NCBI GenBank assembly: GCA_947258815.1
Contig: CAMYJW010000021.1
Coordinates: 1 to 64,000, forward strand
DNA from: an uncultured Sphingomonadaceae bacterium
GTDB taxonomy: Bacteria; Pseudomonadota; Alphaproteobacteria; Sphingomonadales; Sphingomonadaceae
Reading direction: 5' to 3'
Length of the DNA stretch: 64,000 nt
How positions within the stretch are numbered: the first letter of the stretch is position 1; every line of letters starts with the position of its first letter. This document shows, in pieces, positions 7,828-17,241 of the stretch. The notes beneath the pieces are model-generated. The model did not search any database and was not told where the DNA came from. It saw only the letters and a list, made by a program, of their open reading frames with translations. A program made the translations under genes and the position numbers.

Positions 7828-10722
7828 CTACGCCCCCAGCATCGCCTTCAGATAGCCGCCCGTATAGCTCGTTTTCGCCTTTGCGACCGTTTCGGGGGTT
7901 CCCTGCGCGACCACATCGCCGCCGCGCACGCCGCCGCCGGGGCCGAGGTCCAGTATCCAGTCCGCCGTTTTGATCACATCAAGGTTATGTTCGATCACCA
8001 CCACGGAATTGCCCTGCTCAACCAGCCGGTGGAGCACTTCGAGCAGTTTGCGCACGTCTTCAAAGTGCAGGCCGGTGGTCGGCTCATCGAGAATATACAG
8101 CGTCTGCCCGGTTGATCGGCGCGAAAGCTCCTTGGCGAGTTTGACGCGCTGCGCCTCTCCGCCCGATAACGTTGTCGCCTGCTGGCCCACCTTCACATAG
8201 CCCAGCCCCACTTCGTTGAGCATGTGCATTTTGTCGCGGATCGGGGGGACGGCCTTGAAGAATTCCTCCGCGTCCTCGATCGTCATATCCAGCACGTCGG
8301 CGATCGACAGACCCTTGAATTTCACTTCCAGAGTCTCACGGTTATAGCGCCGCCCGTCGCATTCCTCGCACGTCACATAAACATCGGGCAGGAAGTGCAT
8401 CTCGATCTTGATCAGCCCGTCGCCCTTGCACGCCTCGCACCGCCCGCCTTTGACGTTAAAGCTGAAGCGCCCCGGTTTGTATCCGCGCGCGCCGCTTTCG
8501 GGCAGGCCGGCAAACCAGTCGCGTATATTGGTGAACGCGCCGGTATATGTTGCCGGGTTGGAACGCGGCGTGCGGCCGATGGGGGACTGATCAATCTCAA
8601 TCACTTTATCGCAGAATTCCAGCCCGGTGATCTTGTCATGCGGCCCGGCGATAACCCGCGCGCCATTGAGCGCGCGCGCCGCCCCGGCGTGCAGTGTATC
8701 AACCGTGAAGCTGGACTTGCCGGAGCCGGAAACCCCGGTGATGCAAGTGAACGTGCCCAGCGGGATCGCGGCGGTGATGTTGTTCAGATTATTCGCCCGC
8801 GCGCCATGGACGGTGAGCTTGTGGCCATTGCCTTTGCGGCGCTTTGCCGGGACCGCGATTTCACGCCTGCCGGTCAGATAATCGGCGGTGAGCGAATTTT
8901 TTGCCTTGAGCACTTTGGCCAGAGAGCCTTCTGCCACCACTTCGCCGCCATGCACGCCCGCGCCGGGGCCAAGATCGACCACCCAGTCCGCATTGCGGAT
9001 GGCATCTTCATCGTGTTCCACCACGATCACCGTATTGCCCAGATCGCGCAGCCTTTTGAGCGTTTCGAGCAGGCGATCGTTATCGCGCTGGTGCAGCCCG
9101 ATGGAGGGTTCATCCAGCACATAAAGCACGCCCGAAAGCCCGCTGCCGATCTGGCTGGCAAGGCGGATGCGCTGCGATTCCCCGCCTGAAAGGGTGCCGC
9201 TTGTCCGGTCCAGATTGAGATAATCGAGGCCGACATTGTTGAGAAAGCCCAGCCGCTCGTTGATTTCCTTCAGGATGGCTTTGGCGATCTGGCCTTGCTG
9301 CTGTGTCAGCTTGTCTTCCAGCGCGGGGAACCACGCATGGGCATCGGCCACCGAAAGCCGGGTGATAGACGAGATGTCTTCGCCCCCCACCTTCACGCTC
9401 AGCGCCTCTGGCTTGAGGCGTTTGCCATCGCACACTTCGCAAGGCTGCGCGGTCTGGAATTTGGACAGCTCCTCGCGCATCCACGCGCTGTCTGTCTGCC
9501 GCATGCGGCGATTGAGGTTGCCGATCACCCCTTCGAACGCCTTGTTCACGGTATATTGCTTGCGCCCGTCCTTGAAAGTGAGCGCGACCGGCATGCCGCC
9601 GGTGCCATGCAGGATGATGGCGCGCTGATCCGGCTCCAGCGCGTTCCACGGGGTTGTCAGATCGAAATCATAGGCCTTTGCAAGGCTGGAAAGCACCTGC
9701 ATGTAATAGGGCGAAGGCGGATTGGATTTGGCCCACGGTACCACCGCGCCTTTTTTAAGCGAGAGGTTTTCATTGGGGACAACAAGCTGCGGATCGAACA
9801 GCAGCTTCTCGCCCAACCCGTCGCACGCGGGGCATGCCCCTTGCGGCGCGTTAAAGCTGAACAGCCGCGGCTCTATCTCTTCAATCGTGAAGCCGGAAAC
9901 CGGGCAGGCGAATTTTTCGGAAAAGACGATGCGGTTGGGCGGCAGACCAGCGCCTTTCAGGTTGGTGCCCTGCCCTTCATCCTCCCGTCCCGGAACCACG
10001 CCATCGGCCAGATCGACATAGGCCAGCCCCTCCGCCAGCTTGAGCGCGGTTTCAAACGAGTCCGCCAGCCGCGTTTCCAGCCCGGCTTTTACCGCCAGCC
10101 GATCTACCACCACTTCGATATCGTGCTTGTATTTCTTGTCGAGCGCTGGCGCATCTTCGATCGCGTAAATTTCGCCATCAATGCGCACGCGGGCGAACCC
10201 GGCCTTCTGCCACTCGGCCATTTCCTTGCGATATTCACCTTTGCGGCCACGCACCACCGGGGCCAGCAGATAAAGCCGCGTGCCTTCAGGCAGGCCCATC
10301 ACCCGATCCACCATGTTGGAGACAGTCTGCGCCTCGATCGGCAAGCCGGTGGCAGGCGAATAGGGCACTCCCACGCGCGCCCACAGCAGGCGCATATAAT
10401 CGTAAATCTCGGTGACGGTGGCGACAGTGGAACGCGGATTGCGCGACGTGGTTTTCTGCTCAATCGAAATTGCCGGAGACAGCCCGTCGATATGCTCGAC
10501 ATCGGGCTTTTGCATCATCTCCAGAAACTGGCGCGCATAGGCGCTGAGCGATTCCACATAGCGCCGCTGCCCTTCGGCATAGATCGTATCGAACGCGAGG
10601 CTGGATTTGCCCGAGCCGGAAAGCCCGGTGATAACGATCAGCTTCTCACGCGGCAGCGCAATATCGATGCCCTTGAGGTTATGCTCCCGCGCGCCGCGGA
10701 CGGTTATATGAGTAAGGGCCAT
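7828..10722 (-). CDS. uvrA: Excinuclease ABC subunit A
   Basis: A 964-aa DNA-damage recognition ATPase of nucleotide excision repair. The first ATPase has [20 protein letters not shown] (about 32-51) and, far downstream, the split signature [12 protein letters not shown] with [10 protein letters not shown]. The second has [26 protein letters not shown] and [10 protein letters not shown]. Two zinc-binding cysteine modules are present (CPACDGLG and [16 protein letters not shown]). ATG 10722 ([16 protein letters not shown]) is the family start; the longer frame upstream adds non-conserved residues. Transcribed alone, downstream of the globin gene on the same strand. Confidence 0.97.
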   Translation of the reverse strand: MALTHITVRGAREHNLKGIDIALPREKLIVITGLSGSGKSSLAFDTIYAEGQRRYVESLSAYARQFLEMMQKPDVEHIDGLSPAISIEQKTTSRNPRSTVATVTEIYDYMRLLWARVGVPYSPATGLPIEAQTVSNMVDRVMGLPEGTRLYLLAPVVRGRKGEYRKEMAEWQKAGFARVRIDGEIYAIEDAPALDKKYKHDIEVVVDRLAVKAGLETRLADSFETALKLAEGLAYVDLADGVVPGREDEGQGTNLKGAGLPPNRIVFSEKFACPVSGFTIEEIEPRLFSFNAPQGACPACDGLGEKLLFDPQLVVPNENLSLKKGAVVPWAKSNPPSPYYMQVLSSLAKAYDFDLTTPWNALEPDQRAIILHGTGGMPVALTFKDGRKQYTVNKAFEGVIGNLNRRMRQTDSAWMREELSKFQTAQPCEVCDGKRLKPEALSVKVGGEDISSITRLSVADAHAWFPALEDKLTQQQGQIAKAILKEINERLGFLNNVGLDYLNLDRTSGTLSGGESQRIRLASQIGSGLSGVLYVLDEPSIGLHQRDNDRLLETLKRLRDLGNTVIVVEHDEDAIRNADWVVDLGPGAGVHGGEVVAEGSLAKVLKAKNSLTADYLTGRREIAVPAKRRKGNGHKLTVHGARANNLNNITAAIPLGTFTCITGVSGSGKSSFTVDTLHAGAARALNGARVIAGPHDKITGLEFCDKVIEIDQSPIGRTPRSNPATYTGAFTNIRDWFAGLPESGARGYKPGRFSFNVKGGRCEACKGDGLIKIEMHFLPDVYVTCEECDGRRYNRETLEVKFKGLSIADVLDMTIEDAEEFFKAVPPIRDKMHMLNEVGLGYVKVGQQATTLSGGEAQRVKLAKELSRRSTGQTLYILDEPTTGLHFEDVRKLLEVLHRLVEQGNSVVVIEHNLDVIKTADWILDLGPGGGVRGGDVVAQGTPETVAKAKTSYTGGYLKAMLGA

Positions 10723-10856
10723 GGAACACGCATGTTCCAGATTTGTTCGATTCGGGCAAGGGGGCTTCCAACACCCAAAACCGTCGTGCCTGTGAAGCCG
10801 GGAATCGCGATGCACTCAGCCGTTCAATTTCCGGCAATAGAAGCCGAGGGTCGCAC

Positions 10857-11309
10857 CTATCCCCCCGCCTGCTCCGCATAGATTTCCGCTTCCTTGGCGA
10901 TCAGGATATCGGCAAGCACCCAGTAAGCTTCTCCCCACGCGGCAAGAACGGCATCGCTGGCGGCATCGCCCAGCACTTCCTTGATAGCGGCCAGCAGGTT
11001 TTCGGCGACGATCGGATAATGTTCTGGCTTCACAAGGGTTTCGACATGGCGCTGGGCCATCCGCATAACCGGGCCGCCAAGGTTCTCAAGCTTGTCGATG
11101 TTTTCAGCATAGGCAAGGATCGCGGCGGCCAGTCGCTTGGGCTGCTCGCCCGATTCCTGAGCAGCCTGATCAAACATATCCTTCACATCGGGATTGTTGG
11201 CGAACATACGCTTGTACATGGCACTGGTGATTTCAACGCCATGCTCCCGAAGCGCCGGTGCAGTGGCTTTTACGGTGGCGATAGTCTGATCGGAAAGCGT
11301 GCGTGTCAT
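10857..11309 (-). CDS. Single-domain bacterial globin (Vitreoscilla-haemoglobin type)
   Basis: A 150-aa globin closely resembling the haem domain of flavohaemoglobins and Vitreoscilla Hb. The start (LSDQTIATVKATAPALREHG) aligns with the VHb start, MYKRMFANNPDVKDMFD is the B/C/CD region, and the proximal His lies in KPEHYPIVAENLL. There is no reductase domain. Expected role: O2 or NO binding/detoxification in the cytoplasm. ATG 11309 is chosen because it reproduces the VHb N-terminus; AGAGG lies about 12 bases upstream. ATG 11351 would add 14 residues. It is the last gene in the same direction as the B12 uptake operon, 33-75 nt after btuD depending on the start. Confidence 0.88.
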   Translation of the reverse strand: MTRTLSDQTIATVKATAPALREHGVEITSAMYKRMFANNPDVKDMFDQAAQESGEQPKRLAAAILAYAENIDKLENLGGPVMRMAQRHVETLVKPEHYPIVAENLLAAIKEVLGDAASDAVLAAWGEAYWVLADILIAKEAEIYAEQAGG

Positions 11310-11384
11310 CTGACTGGATACCTCTGTGCTGAGCGACGGAATGTTCGCCATATTCCGCACCGGGTCAGAGGTATTTGCGATTGA

Positions 11385-12143
11385 TCAATTACCGGACAGT
11401 GCGTGTGACCCGGTTGCCAAAGCCCGCGCACCTTCATCCCCCAGCCAGCGCGCCTCCACGTCCCAGACGCGCGCGATGACGGCTTCGGACAATGCCTGTT
11501 CGGGCGGGCCGTCAGCGGCCAGTTCACCCCGGTTCAAAACCAGCACGCGATCTGCATGGTTCATTGCGGTGGCAAGATCATGGAGCACGAGGACAACGCC
11601 TTTGCCTTCGTCCGCCTGTTGCCGCAATCTGGCGACAAGGGCTGCGGCGTGGGCAAGGTCCAGGTTCGCCAGCGGTTCATCGGCAAGGAGCCATGCAGGC
11701 GCTGTCGCCAGCACGCGGGCCATCAGCGCTCTGGCGCGTTCTCCGCCTGACAGGCGCGAGACGCGGCGATGGCGAAAGGCATCCAGATCCATCGCGGCGA
11801 TGGCGGCATCTATCGCGGCCTGCGCATCGGGCGCCGGTGCGTCTTTCCATGGCAGGCGGCCCAGCGAAACGAGTGTTTCAACGCTGACATCCCAGGCGAC
11901 TTCGGGGCTTTGCGGCAAGTATCCGATGGCGCGCGCGCGTTGTTGCGCAGGCAAAGCGGCAAGCGCGCTTCCATCAAGCATGACTTGCCCGGCATCGGCA
12001 TTCAACAGTCCGGCAAGGCAGGCCAGCAGCGTGGATTTTCCCGCCCCGTTCGGTCCGCAAATCGCGGTGACTTCGCCCGCGCGAAACTGTGCGGTGATCC
12101 CGTTCAGCCGGTTGGTGAGCGAAAGGCTGTCCACCGCCAGCAT
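11385..12143 (-). CDS. btuD: Cobalamin ABC transporter ATPase
   Basis: A 252-aa ATPase of an Fe3+/B12-type ABC importer. It has Walker A GPNGAGKST (about 31-39), the Q-loop in GYLPQSPEV, signature LSGGERARALMA, Walker B WLLADEP and the switch His in VLHDLATAM. It powers the BtuC-type permease encoded immediately upstream. The start ATG 12143 shares its A with the upstream stop (TGATG), so translation is probably coupled. The riboswitch in front of the receptor gene of this operon identifies cobalamin as the likely substrate. Confidence 0.9.
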   Translation of the reverse strand: MLAVDSLSLTNRLNGITAQFRAGEVTAICGPNGAGKSTLLACLAGLLNADAGQVMLDGSALAALPAQQRARAIGYLPQSPEVAWDVSVETLVSLGRLPWKDAPAPDAQAAIDAAIAAMDLDAFRHRRVSRLSGGERARALMARVLATAPAWLLADEPLANLDLAHAAALVARLRQQADEGKGVVLVLHDLATAMNHADRVLVLNRGELAADGPPEQALSEAVIARVWDVEARWLGDEGARALATGSHALSGN

Positions 12144-13102
12144 CACGCCAGCCCCTTTCGCATCTTGAGCAGCAGATGCAGGAAAAACGGCGCGCCGATC
12201 AGACTGAGCGCGATACCAAGCCGCAGCTCACCACCGGGCAGCGGCAGCAACCGGCAAACGACATCGGCGACAAGCAACAGCAGCGCGCCTGCCAGTGCGC
12301 TGGGCACGATCAGGCTGGACGGGCGGCGGTCTGTCAACTGGCGCATCAGGTGCGGCACGATGAGGCCCACAAAGCTGATTATTCCGGCAACGGCAACGCC
12401 CGCGCCCACCGTCAGCCCGACACCCGCGATCAGCAGAAATTGCAACCGGCGTGGATCGACGCCCAGCGAACGCGCGGCGGCTTCGCCCAGTGTCAGCGCA
12501 TCGAGACTGCGCCCGGCCGCGATCAGAAAGGCCAGCCCGGCGAGCGTCAGCGGAGCGGCAATCCACACTTCACGCCAGCTGCGATCAACCAGCGAGCCCA
12601 TTAGCCAGGTGACGATTTCGCTCATCGCAAATGGCGTGGGGGCAAGACTGATCGCAAGGCTCATCAGCGCGCCGGCAAGGCTGGCGATCATCAATCCGGC
12701 CAGTGTGAACAGCGCAATGCCGCCCGTTCTTCCGGCAATCAGCGCCAACAGAGCCATCGCGCCCGCCCCGCCGATCAGCGCGAACATCGGCAGCGCATAG
12801 GCGGCCACTGCATATCCCGTCCACATGGACAGCACCGCGCCCAGCGCCGCGCCCGGCGCGATGCCGAACAGCCCCGGATCGGCCAGCGGATTGCGCAAAT
12901 ACCCTTGCATCGCCGCGCCAGCACCGCCCAGCCCTGCACCAACGATCAGCGCCAGAAATGCGCGCGGCAGTCGCAATTCCATAAGAATGAGCGTTGCAGT
13001 TTGCGTTTCGGGCGCAAACGGATCAATCCACACGCGACCCGCCAACAGCGAAAGCGGCGCGGCAATGGCAAGCGCGATCAGCAGAAGCGGGATCGGGCGC
13101 AT
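12143..13102 (-). CDS. btuC: Cobalamin ABC transporter permease
   Basis: A 319-aa FecCD/BtuC family inner-membrane permease with about ten hydrophobic segments. Family motifs visible: LRLPRAFLALIVGAGLGGAGAAMQGYLRNPLADPGLFG near the start (read in two parts), SRSLGVDPRR-type helix AARSLGVDPRRLQ, and GIISFVGLIVPHLMR, the coupling-helix region. The C-terminus GELRLGIALSLIGAPFFLHLL is typical. ATG 13102 (MRPIPLLL) overlaps the btuF stop as TGATG; the longer upstream frame is rejected as it lies inside btuF. Confidence 0.92.
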   Translation of the reverse strand: MRPIPLLLIALAIAAPLSLLAGRVWIDPFAPETQTATLILMELRLPRAFLALIVGAGLGGAGAAMQGYLRNPLADPGLFGIAPGAALGAVLSMWTGYAVAAYALPMFALIGGAGAMALLALIAGRTGGIALFTLAGLMIASLAGALMSLAISLAPTPFAMSEIVTWLMGSLVDRSWREVWIAAPLTLAGLAFLIAAGRSLDALTLGEAAARSLGVDPRRLQFLLIAGVGLTVGAGVAVAGIISFVGLIVPHLMRQLTDRRPSSLIVPSALAGALLLLVADVVCRLLPLPGGELRLGIALSLIGAPFFLHLLLKMRKGLA

Positions 13103-13941
13103 CACATCCCCTTCCGCACATGTGCCAGCCGCTTCGCCGCGGCGATGATCGTCGGCCCACCACACCACAACAATGAGGGATCGAACGCGGCGCGCCGGGT
13201 ATCCGCAAGCCCCGCCAGCGCGGGATGAGAAAGCAGGCGATTTTCATTCAGCCGCGAATTACCGGCGGCGAAAATCACATCCGGCGGATCGGCCAGCATC
13301 GCTTCAAGCGGAAGATACTCCGCCTGCCCCATTCCGCGCGCGGCGCTGAGCTGGGAAAATCCGGTGCGCGCCAACAGATCAGCTATCAGCGTATCCGGCC
13401 CCGGCACAATCCCGCCCGCCTGCCAGACAATAGCCGTGCGCGCGGCTTCTCCAGCGGGCGGCGCGGCATTGTCCAGAGCCGCTTTTATCCGGGCATTAAG
13501 CGCGTGCCCGCGTTCAGGGTGGCCCGCCGCGCGCGCCAGTTTGAGAACATGCTCGCGGCTGTCATCAACGCTGGTCGCGATCGGCATTGTCAAAACCGGG
13601 ATGCCGAAATCGGCAAAGGCCGCCGCCGTGGCGGGCGGCAGGAAACTTCCGGCGATCACCAGATCGGGATCGAGCGCCAGAACTTCCTCCACCGTGCCCG
13701 CAACCGACGCAAACCGGCGCGCCTTTTCCACATCCATGGAGCTGGACGCAGGATCGCGGCTATAATGCGAAAGCGCCAGTATTTGAGCCGGATCGGCCAC
13801 TTGCGCCAACACCGCATCGCTGCATGGATTAAGCGAAACGATGCCGGGGCGTCGATGCTGCTGGCGCTCCTCAGGCGGGGGTGCATGTGGCCGCGAACAG
13901 CCCGCAAGCACCAAACCGGCAAGAAGCGCCAGCACGCGCAT
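13102..13941 (-). CDS. btuF: Cobalamin-binding periplasmic lipoprotein
   Basis: A 279-aa substrate-binding protein of the class III (helical backbone) type. A lipobox LVLAGC puts the lipidated Cys at residue 15, so the protein is membrane-anchored instead of free in the periplasm. Conserved features: IVSLNPCSDAVLAQVADPAQILALS at the start of lobe 1, EEVLALDPDLVIAGSFLPP, and LLARTGF in lobe 2. It hands cobalamin to BtuC. Start ATG 13941 overlaps the receptor stop as TGATG. Confidence 0.88.
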   Translation of the reverse strand: MRVLALLAGLVLAGCSRPHAPPPEERQQHRRPGIVSLNPCSDAVLAQVADPAQILALSHYSRDPASSSMDVEKARRFASVAGTVEEVLALDPDLVIAGSFLPPATAAAFADFGIPVLTMPIATSVDDSREHVLKLARAAGHPERGHALNARIKAALDNAAPPAGEAARTAIVWQAGGIVPGPDTLIADLLARTGFSQLSAARGMGQAEYLPLEAMLADPPDVIFAAGNSRLNENRLLSHPALAGLADTRRAAFDPSLLWCGGPTIIAAAKRLAHVRKGM

Positions 13942-15815
13942 CAGAACCGCGCGCGCACGCCGATATAGGCAGAGCGGCCCGCCGTCGCGTATCCTGCGGC
14001 GGTCTGATATTGCTCGTCCGTCACGTTTTCGATGCGACCGAACAGTTCAAACGCATCGTTAACCGGAACGCTGGCGCGCACGGTGCCCAGTGCATAGCCA
14101 TCAAGCCGCGTGAAGTTTCCGGCGTCATCAAAGCTGGAGCCGACCATACGGATATCGCCGCCCAGTTCCAGCCCGGCCAGCGGGGTTTCCCAGTCCACAG
14201 CAACCGTCACCGCATGACGCGGACGGCGAGCGAGATCGTTGCCGAAGTTGGCATCGCCCGCCGCGCGGTTCGTGGCTTTCACATAGGAATATGCCGCCTG
14301 CGCGCGGAAACGCTCGCTCACCCTCGCGCCCAGTTCCACTTCAAAGCCCTCGGCCCGCGCTTTGCCGACATTCTCGTAGAACCCGAAGCGACCATCATCG
14401 CACAGCGGATCGCTGACCGAGAAGCAGGAGACAAAATCGATCAGCCCGCGCGTATCGCGGCGAAAGGCGGTTGCGGCAAAGTGCAGCCGATCGTTTCGCG
14501 TGCCTTTTTCGATGCCGATGTCATAGCTGCGCGAACGCTCTGGAGTGAGCGCCGTATTCCCGAAATCGGAGAACAGCTGATAAAGCGTGGGCGCCTTGAA
14601 CCCTTCGCCATAGGAAGCCCGCGCGCGCCAGCCGTCCGCAATTCTGACGCTGCCGTTCGCGCCAAAGGTTACGTCGCTGCCAAACCCCGAATGATCGTCA
14701 ACCCGCGCGCCCGCGGCAATGCTGAAACGATCATCATACCAGCCGAGCAGCACATGACCGCTGGTGATATTGGCGCTCTGCCGCGCATCAAAGTTGGTTT
14801 CAAATTCCGACCATTCGTGGTCCGCACCGAAATCGAGCCGCAACGCGCCCGCCGGATCGAACACGCCTTTCAGTTCCACGCGTTCCTGCCGGCCTTGTGA
14901 TGCAAAACCCGGTTCGCTGCCAAAATCGGGATTGAAGTTGTCCCGCTCGATATCGTAGATCGCGTAACCGGCATCGAGAGCAAGGTTTTCACCATCGTAA
15001 CGCAACCCTGCGCGGCCGGATACTTCCTGCGTCTCGGTAAATTCCGGGGTGTCGATCAAGCCGAACGGCGGCGAAAACGAAAACCCGTCAAACTCCAGCC
15101 GACTATCGGCATAACGCCCCGCAAATGTCGCCGAAATCGCCTGCGTCAGCTTCACCTCTCCACGCCCGCCGATCTGCCACTGGCGAAATCCATCATCCTC
15201 AACGCCCGATGCGGCTGAGGAAAAACCCTGCGTTTCCGTATAGCCGCCGTTCAACGTGAAACTGTAACCCGGCCGGACAAGACCCGCACCGGCCCGTGCA
15301 TCGAAACTTTCGCGCGCGCCATATTCGGCGCTGGCTTCAACGCCGTCTATTTCCCTGCTCGTCAAAGCCAGCACGCCGCCGATCGCTTCGCTGCCCCAGA
15401 CCACGCTGTTCGATCCGCGCAGCAATTCGACCTTGCCGATCGCCCCTCTGGTGAGATTGCCGAAGTCATAGCCACCGCCAGGTGCAGCGGCGTCGCCCAC
15501 GCGCACGCCATCGACCAGCACCAGCAGCTGATCGGCGTTCGCCCCGCGCACGCGCACACCTGTAAAGCTGCCAAGCCCGCCATTGCGGCTGAACGTTACA
15601 CCGGGCAGCCTTTCCAGCGCGCGGGTAATGTCCGGGCTTTGGATATCGGCAAGTTCATCCGCGCCGATCACGCTGATCGCCTGGCCGGACCGGTCCAGCT
15701 GCAAATCACTGCCGGTTGCCAGCACGGTGATTTCCGTGCCGGTTTCGTCTGCGGATTGCGCATTCGCCGGAACAACCGCCGCAAGCGAACAGCCAAGTAA
15801 AAGCAGGTATTTCAT
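13941..15815 (-). CDS. btuB: TonB-dependent vitamin B12 outer-membrane receptor
   Basis: A 624-aa receptor. Signal peptide MKYLLLLGCSLAAVVPANA; a TonB-box-like ETGTEITVLATG follows; the plug domain reads DITRALERLPGVTF, VRVRGANADQLLVLVDG and VELLRGSNSVVWGSEAIGG. The remainder is a beta-barrel ending in a typical ...SAYIGVRARF with terminal Phe. Length matches BtuB (about 600). ATG 15815 is chosen: GAGGA lies eight to nine bases upstream and the signal peptide begins there; longer forms are rejected. A cobalamin riboswitch precedes it, which fixes the substrate. Confidence 0.95.
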   Translation of the reverse strand: MKYLLLLGCSLAAVVPANAQSADETGTEITVLATGSDLQLDRSGQAISVIGADELADIQSPDITRALERLPGVTFSRNGGLGSFTGVRVRGANADQLLVLVDGVRVGDAAAPGGGYDFGNLTRGAIGKVELLRGSNSVVWGSEAIGGVLALTSREIDGVEASAEYGARESFDARAGAGLVRPGYSFTLNGGYTETQGFSSAASGVEDDGFRQWQIGGRGEVKLTQAISATFAGRYADSRLEFDGFSFSPPFGLIDTPEFTETQEVSGRAGLRYDGENLALDAGYAIYDIERDNFNPDFGSEPGFASQGRQERVELKGVFDPAGALRLDFGADHEWSEFETNFDARQSANITSGHVLLGWYDDRFSIAAGARVDDHSGFGSDVTFGANGSVRIADGWRARASYGEGFKAPTLYQLFSDFGNTALTPERSRSYDIGIEKGTRNDRLHFAATAFRRDTRGLIDFVSCFSVSDPLCDDGRFGFYENVGKARAEGFEVELGARVSERFRAQAAYSYVKATNRAAGDANFGNDLARRPRHAVTVAVDWETPLAGLELGGDIRMVGSSFDDAGNFTRLDGYALGTVRASVPVNDAFELFGRIENVTDEQYQTAAGYATAGRSAYIGVRARF

Positions 15816-15927
15816 CAATATAGTCCTCACACATGAACGAATGCCGTTCATGGCGAGAGGCCCGCGCACGAAATCGCACAGGCCACGCTGCAATCCGGTA
15901 CTCCCCGCCCGGCTGCGGAACGACCGT

Positions 15928-16100
15928 CTCGGGCAGGTCTCCTGACTCCCGGATCGTCGCTTTGCGCCGCCTTCCCGATGCGAACATCAGTGGCTTTCGT
16001 GGCGAAAAGCTCCCCGGTCACAGTTGCGGGGGCAGCGCGGGATTTGGGGGACGACCCCTCACCCGCTTCCCTCTTCGTTGCACATGGCGGCACAAAAACC
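15928..16100 (-). promoter_or_regulatory. Cobalamin (B12) riboswitch
   Basis: Read on the minus strand, this segment contains the hallmarks of the class in order: GGAAGCGGGTG, AATCCCGCGCTGCCCCCGCA followed by ACTGT, GCCACTG, GGGAAGGC and the B12-box end GGAGTCAGGAGACCTGCC (near 15932-15950). It ends about 115 nt before the btuB start. Binding of adenosyl- or methylcobalamin would repress expression of the whole receptor/transporter operon, and possibly the globin. Ends are approximate; the P1 stem was not resolved. Confidence 0.93.
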
Positions 16101-16211
16101 GCAGCACAAAACCCATGACGTGGGCGGGCCAATAGCGTGTTGCACCTGCGAAGGCAAATCTCGGTTCCGGCAATCGCACAATCGCCGCAATGCGTCGCCG
16201 CAAGAAATCGT

Positions 16212-16240
16212 TTGGCCGTTATCACGAACATATCTAAGCT
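16212..16240 (+). promoter_or_regulatory. Candidate promoter of the Tat/NTF2-like gene
   Basis: TTGGCC (16212-16217), a 17-bp spacer and TAAGCT (16235-16240) lie 35 bp before the start codon at 16275. The minus-strand promoter of the riboswitch operon must lie in the same AT-rich patch (16200-16262). Pattern match only. Confidence 0.35.
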
Positions 16241-16274
16241 AACAAAAATGTAATAAATAAAGGAGGAGCAAGGC

Positions 16275-16991
16275 ATGCATCTGGGATATCTGGAACAGAA
16301 CAGGGAATTGCATTCTCGTCGCAATTTGCTGCGCGGTGGTGCACTGGGGGCCGGCATGCTGGCATTGGGCGGAACCGCGGCGTGCGCGGCGCCCGAACCG
16401 GCTGCCAACACCGGCGGGCGCACGCTGGCCGTGGCCGAAGAATGGATCGATGCATTCTTCAACAAGGGCGCGCAGGCCGTGGCCGATTATTACGCCGATG
16501 ATTTCGTATTCGAAGATATCATCCTGTTCCAGATGATCGACACCAAGGAAGACCTGCTGCTCGCGTTCGAGCCTTTCGACAACTACGGGCCGGATTCGCC
16601 GCTTGGCGTCCACCAGTTTGATATTATCCGCCACAATGGCGGGCGCCGGGTCGATCAGTCCGACGAGTTCGCCACGGCCGCGCCATCGGGTTACGATCCC
16701 GCGTTCTGGGAAGAAAAGACCAGAGATGCACGCGCGGGCGAAGAACTGGAATACGATGAATGGGCGATCATGCACTGGCTCTGGAAAGTGCAGCACAATG
16801 CCGATTTTCTGGACATGCCCGCCAAAGGAAAAACCACCCACATACGCGGCGTAACGCATCACCTGTACAAGGATGGCAAGATCAATCGCGAATACAGTTA
16901 CTGGAACTATCGCGACATCGCCATTCAGCTGGGCGTGCTCGAAGCCCCGAAAAGCAGGCATGAGCTGTCTTTCGAAGCCAAGAAGAAATAA
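16275..16991 (+). CDS. Tat-exported SnoaL/NTF2-like protein
   Basis: A 238-aa protein. The N-terminus carries a twin-arginine signal (HSRRNLLRGGALGAGMLALGG, quoted loosely) ending at a possible lipobox TAAC, so it may be a lipoprotein. The rest resembles a SnoaL-like NTF2 fold: AEEWIDAFFNKGAQAVADYY, DDFVFEDIILFQMIDTKED, and later THIRGVTHHLYKDGKINREY. Such domains bind small hydrophobic molecules or act as isomerases/hydrolases; the ligand here is unknown. AGGAGGA lies 7-13 bases before ATG 16275. Divergent from the B12 operon. Tat export usually implies folding or a cofactor before export. Confidence 0.78.
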   Translation: MHLGYLEQNRELHSRRNLLRGGALGAGMLALGGTAACAAPEPAANTGGRTLAVAEEWIDAFFNKGAQAVADYYADDFVFEDIILFQMIDTKEDLLLAFEPFDNYGPDSPLGVHQFDIIRHNGGRRVDQSDEFATAAPSGYDPAFWEEKTRDARAGEELEYDEWAIMHWLWKVQHNADFLDMPAKGKTTHIRGVTHHLYKDGKINREYSYWNYRDIAIQLGVLEAPKSRHELSFEAKKK

Positions 16992-17037
16992 GCCCACGAC
17001 ACGGGAAAAACCGGCGGTTTCCTGCTGGCCTGAGCAT

Positions 17038-17081
17038 CACATCGCCGGGCAGACGCACCATGGCGTTTGCCCGGCGATGTG
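17038..17081. terminator. Strong hairpin, possible terminator
   Basis: A perfect 14-bp stem: CACATCGCCGGGCA (17038-17051) pairs with TGCCCGGCGATGTG (17068-17081), with a loop of 16 nt that holds an inner ACGC/GCGT pair. It lies 47 nt after the NTF2-like gene. No T-run follows on either strand, so Rho-independent termination is uncertain. Nothing else recognisable lies in 16992-17241. Confidence 0.5.
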
Positions 17082-17241
17082 CTTCATACCCTCAAAATTA
17101 ACCACACCGCTTAGCCGTGATCTCATCGGTTAAGCGTATCGCGGGGCCATGTGCCGCATCGGGACGCGCAAATCTGCGCGGCTGCAATTGTGCAGGTGCG
17201 AAGCTACGCGCCAAGGCGCGCCACGGCGAAAAAGGAACCCG

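Noticed and set aside
9295..10881. 528-codon open frame antisense to uvrA
   Set aside because: High-G+C genes create long antisense frames; the protein is Arg/His/Gln-rich without motifs, and uvrA on the other strand is unambiguous.
11371..11395. FNR/Anr box for the globin gene
   Set aside because: The site has TTGAT next to ATCAA sharing bases (TTGATCAA), not the required TTGAT-N4-ATCAA spacing.
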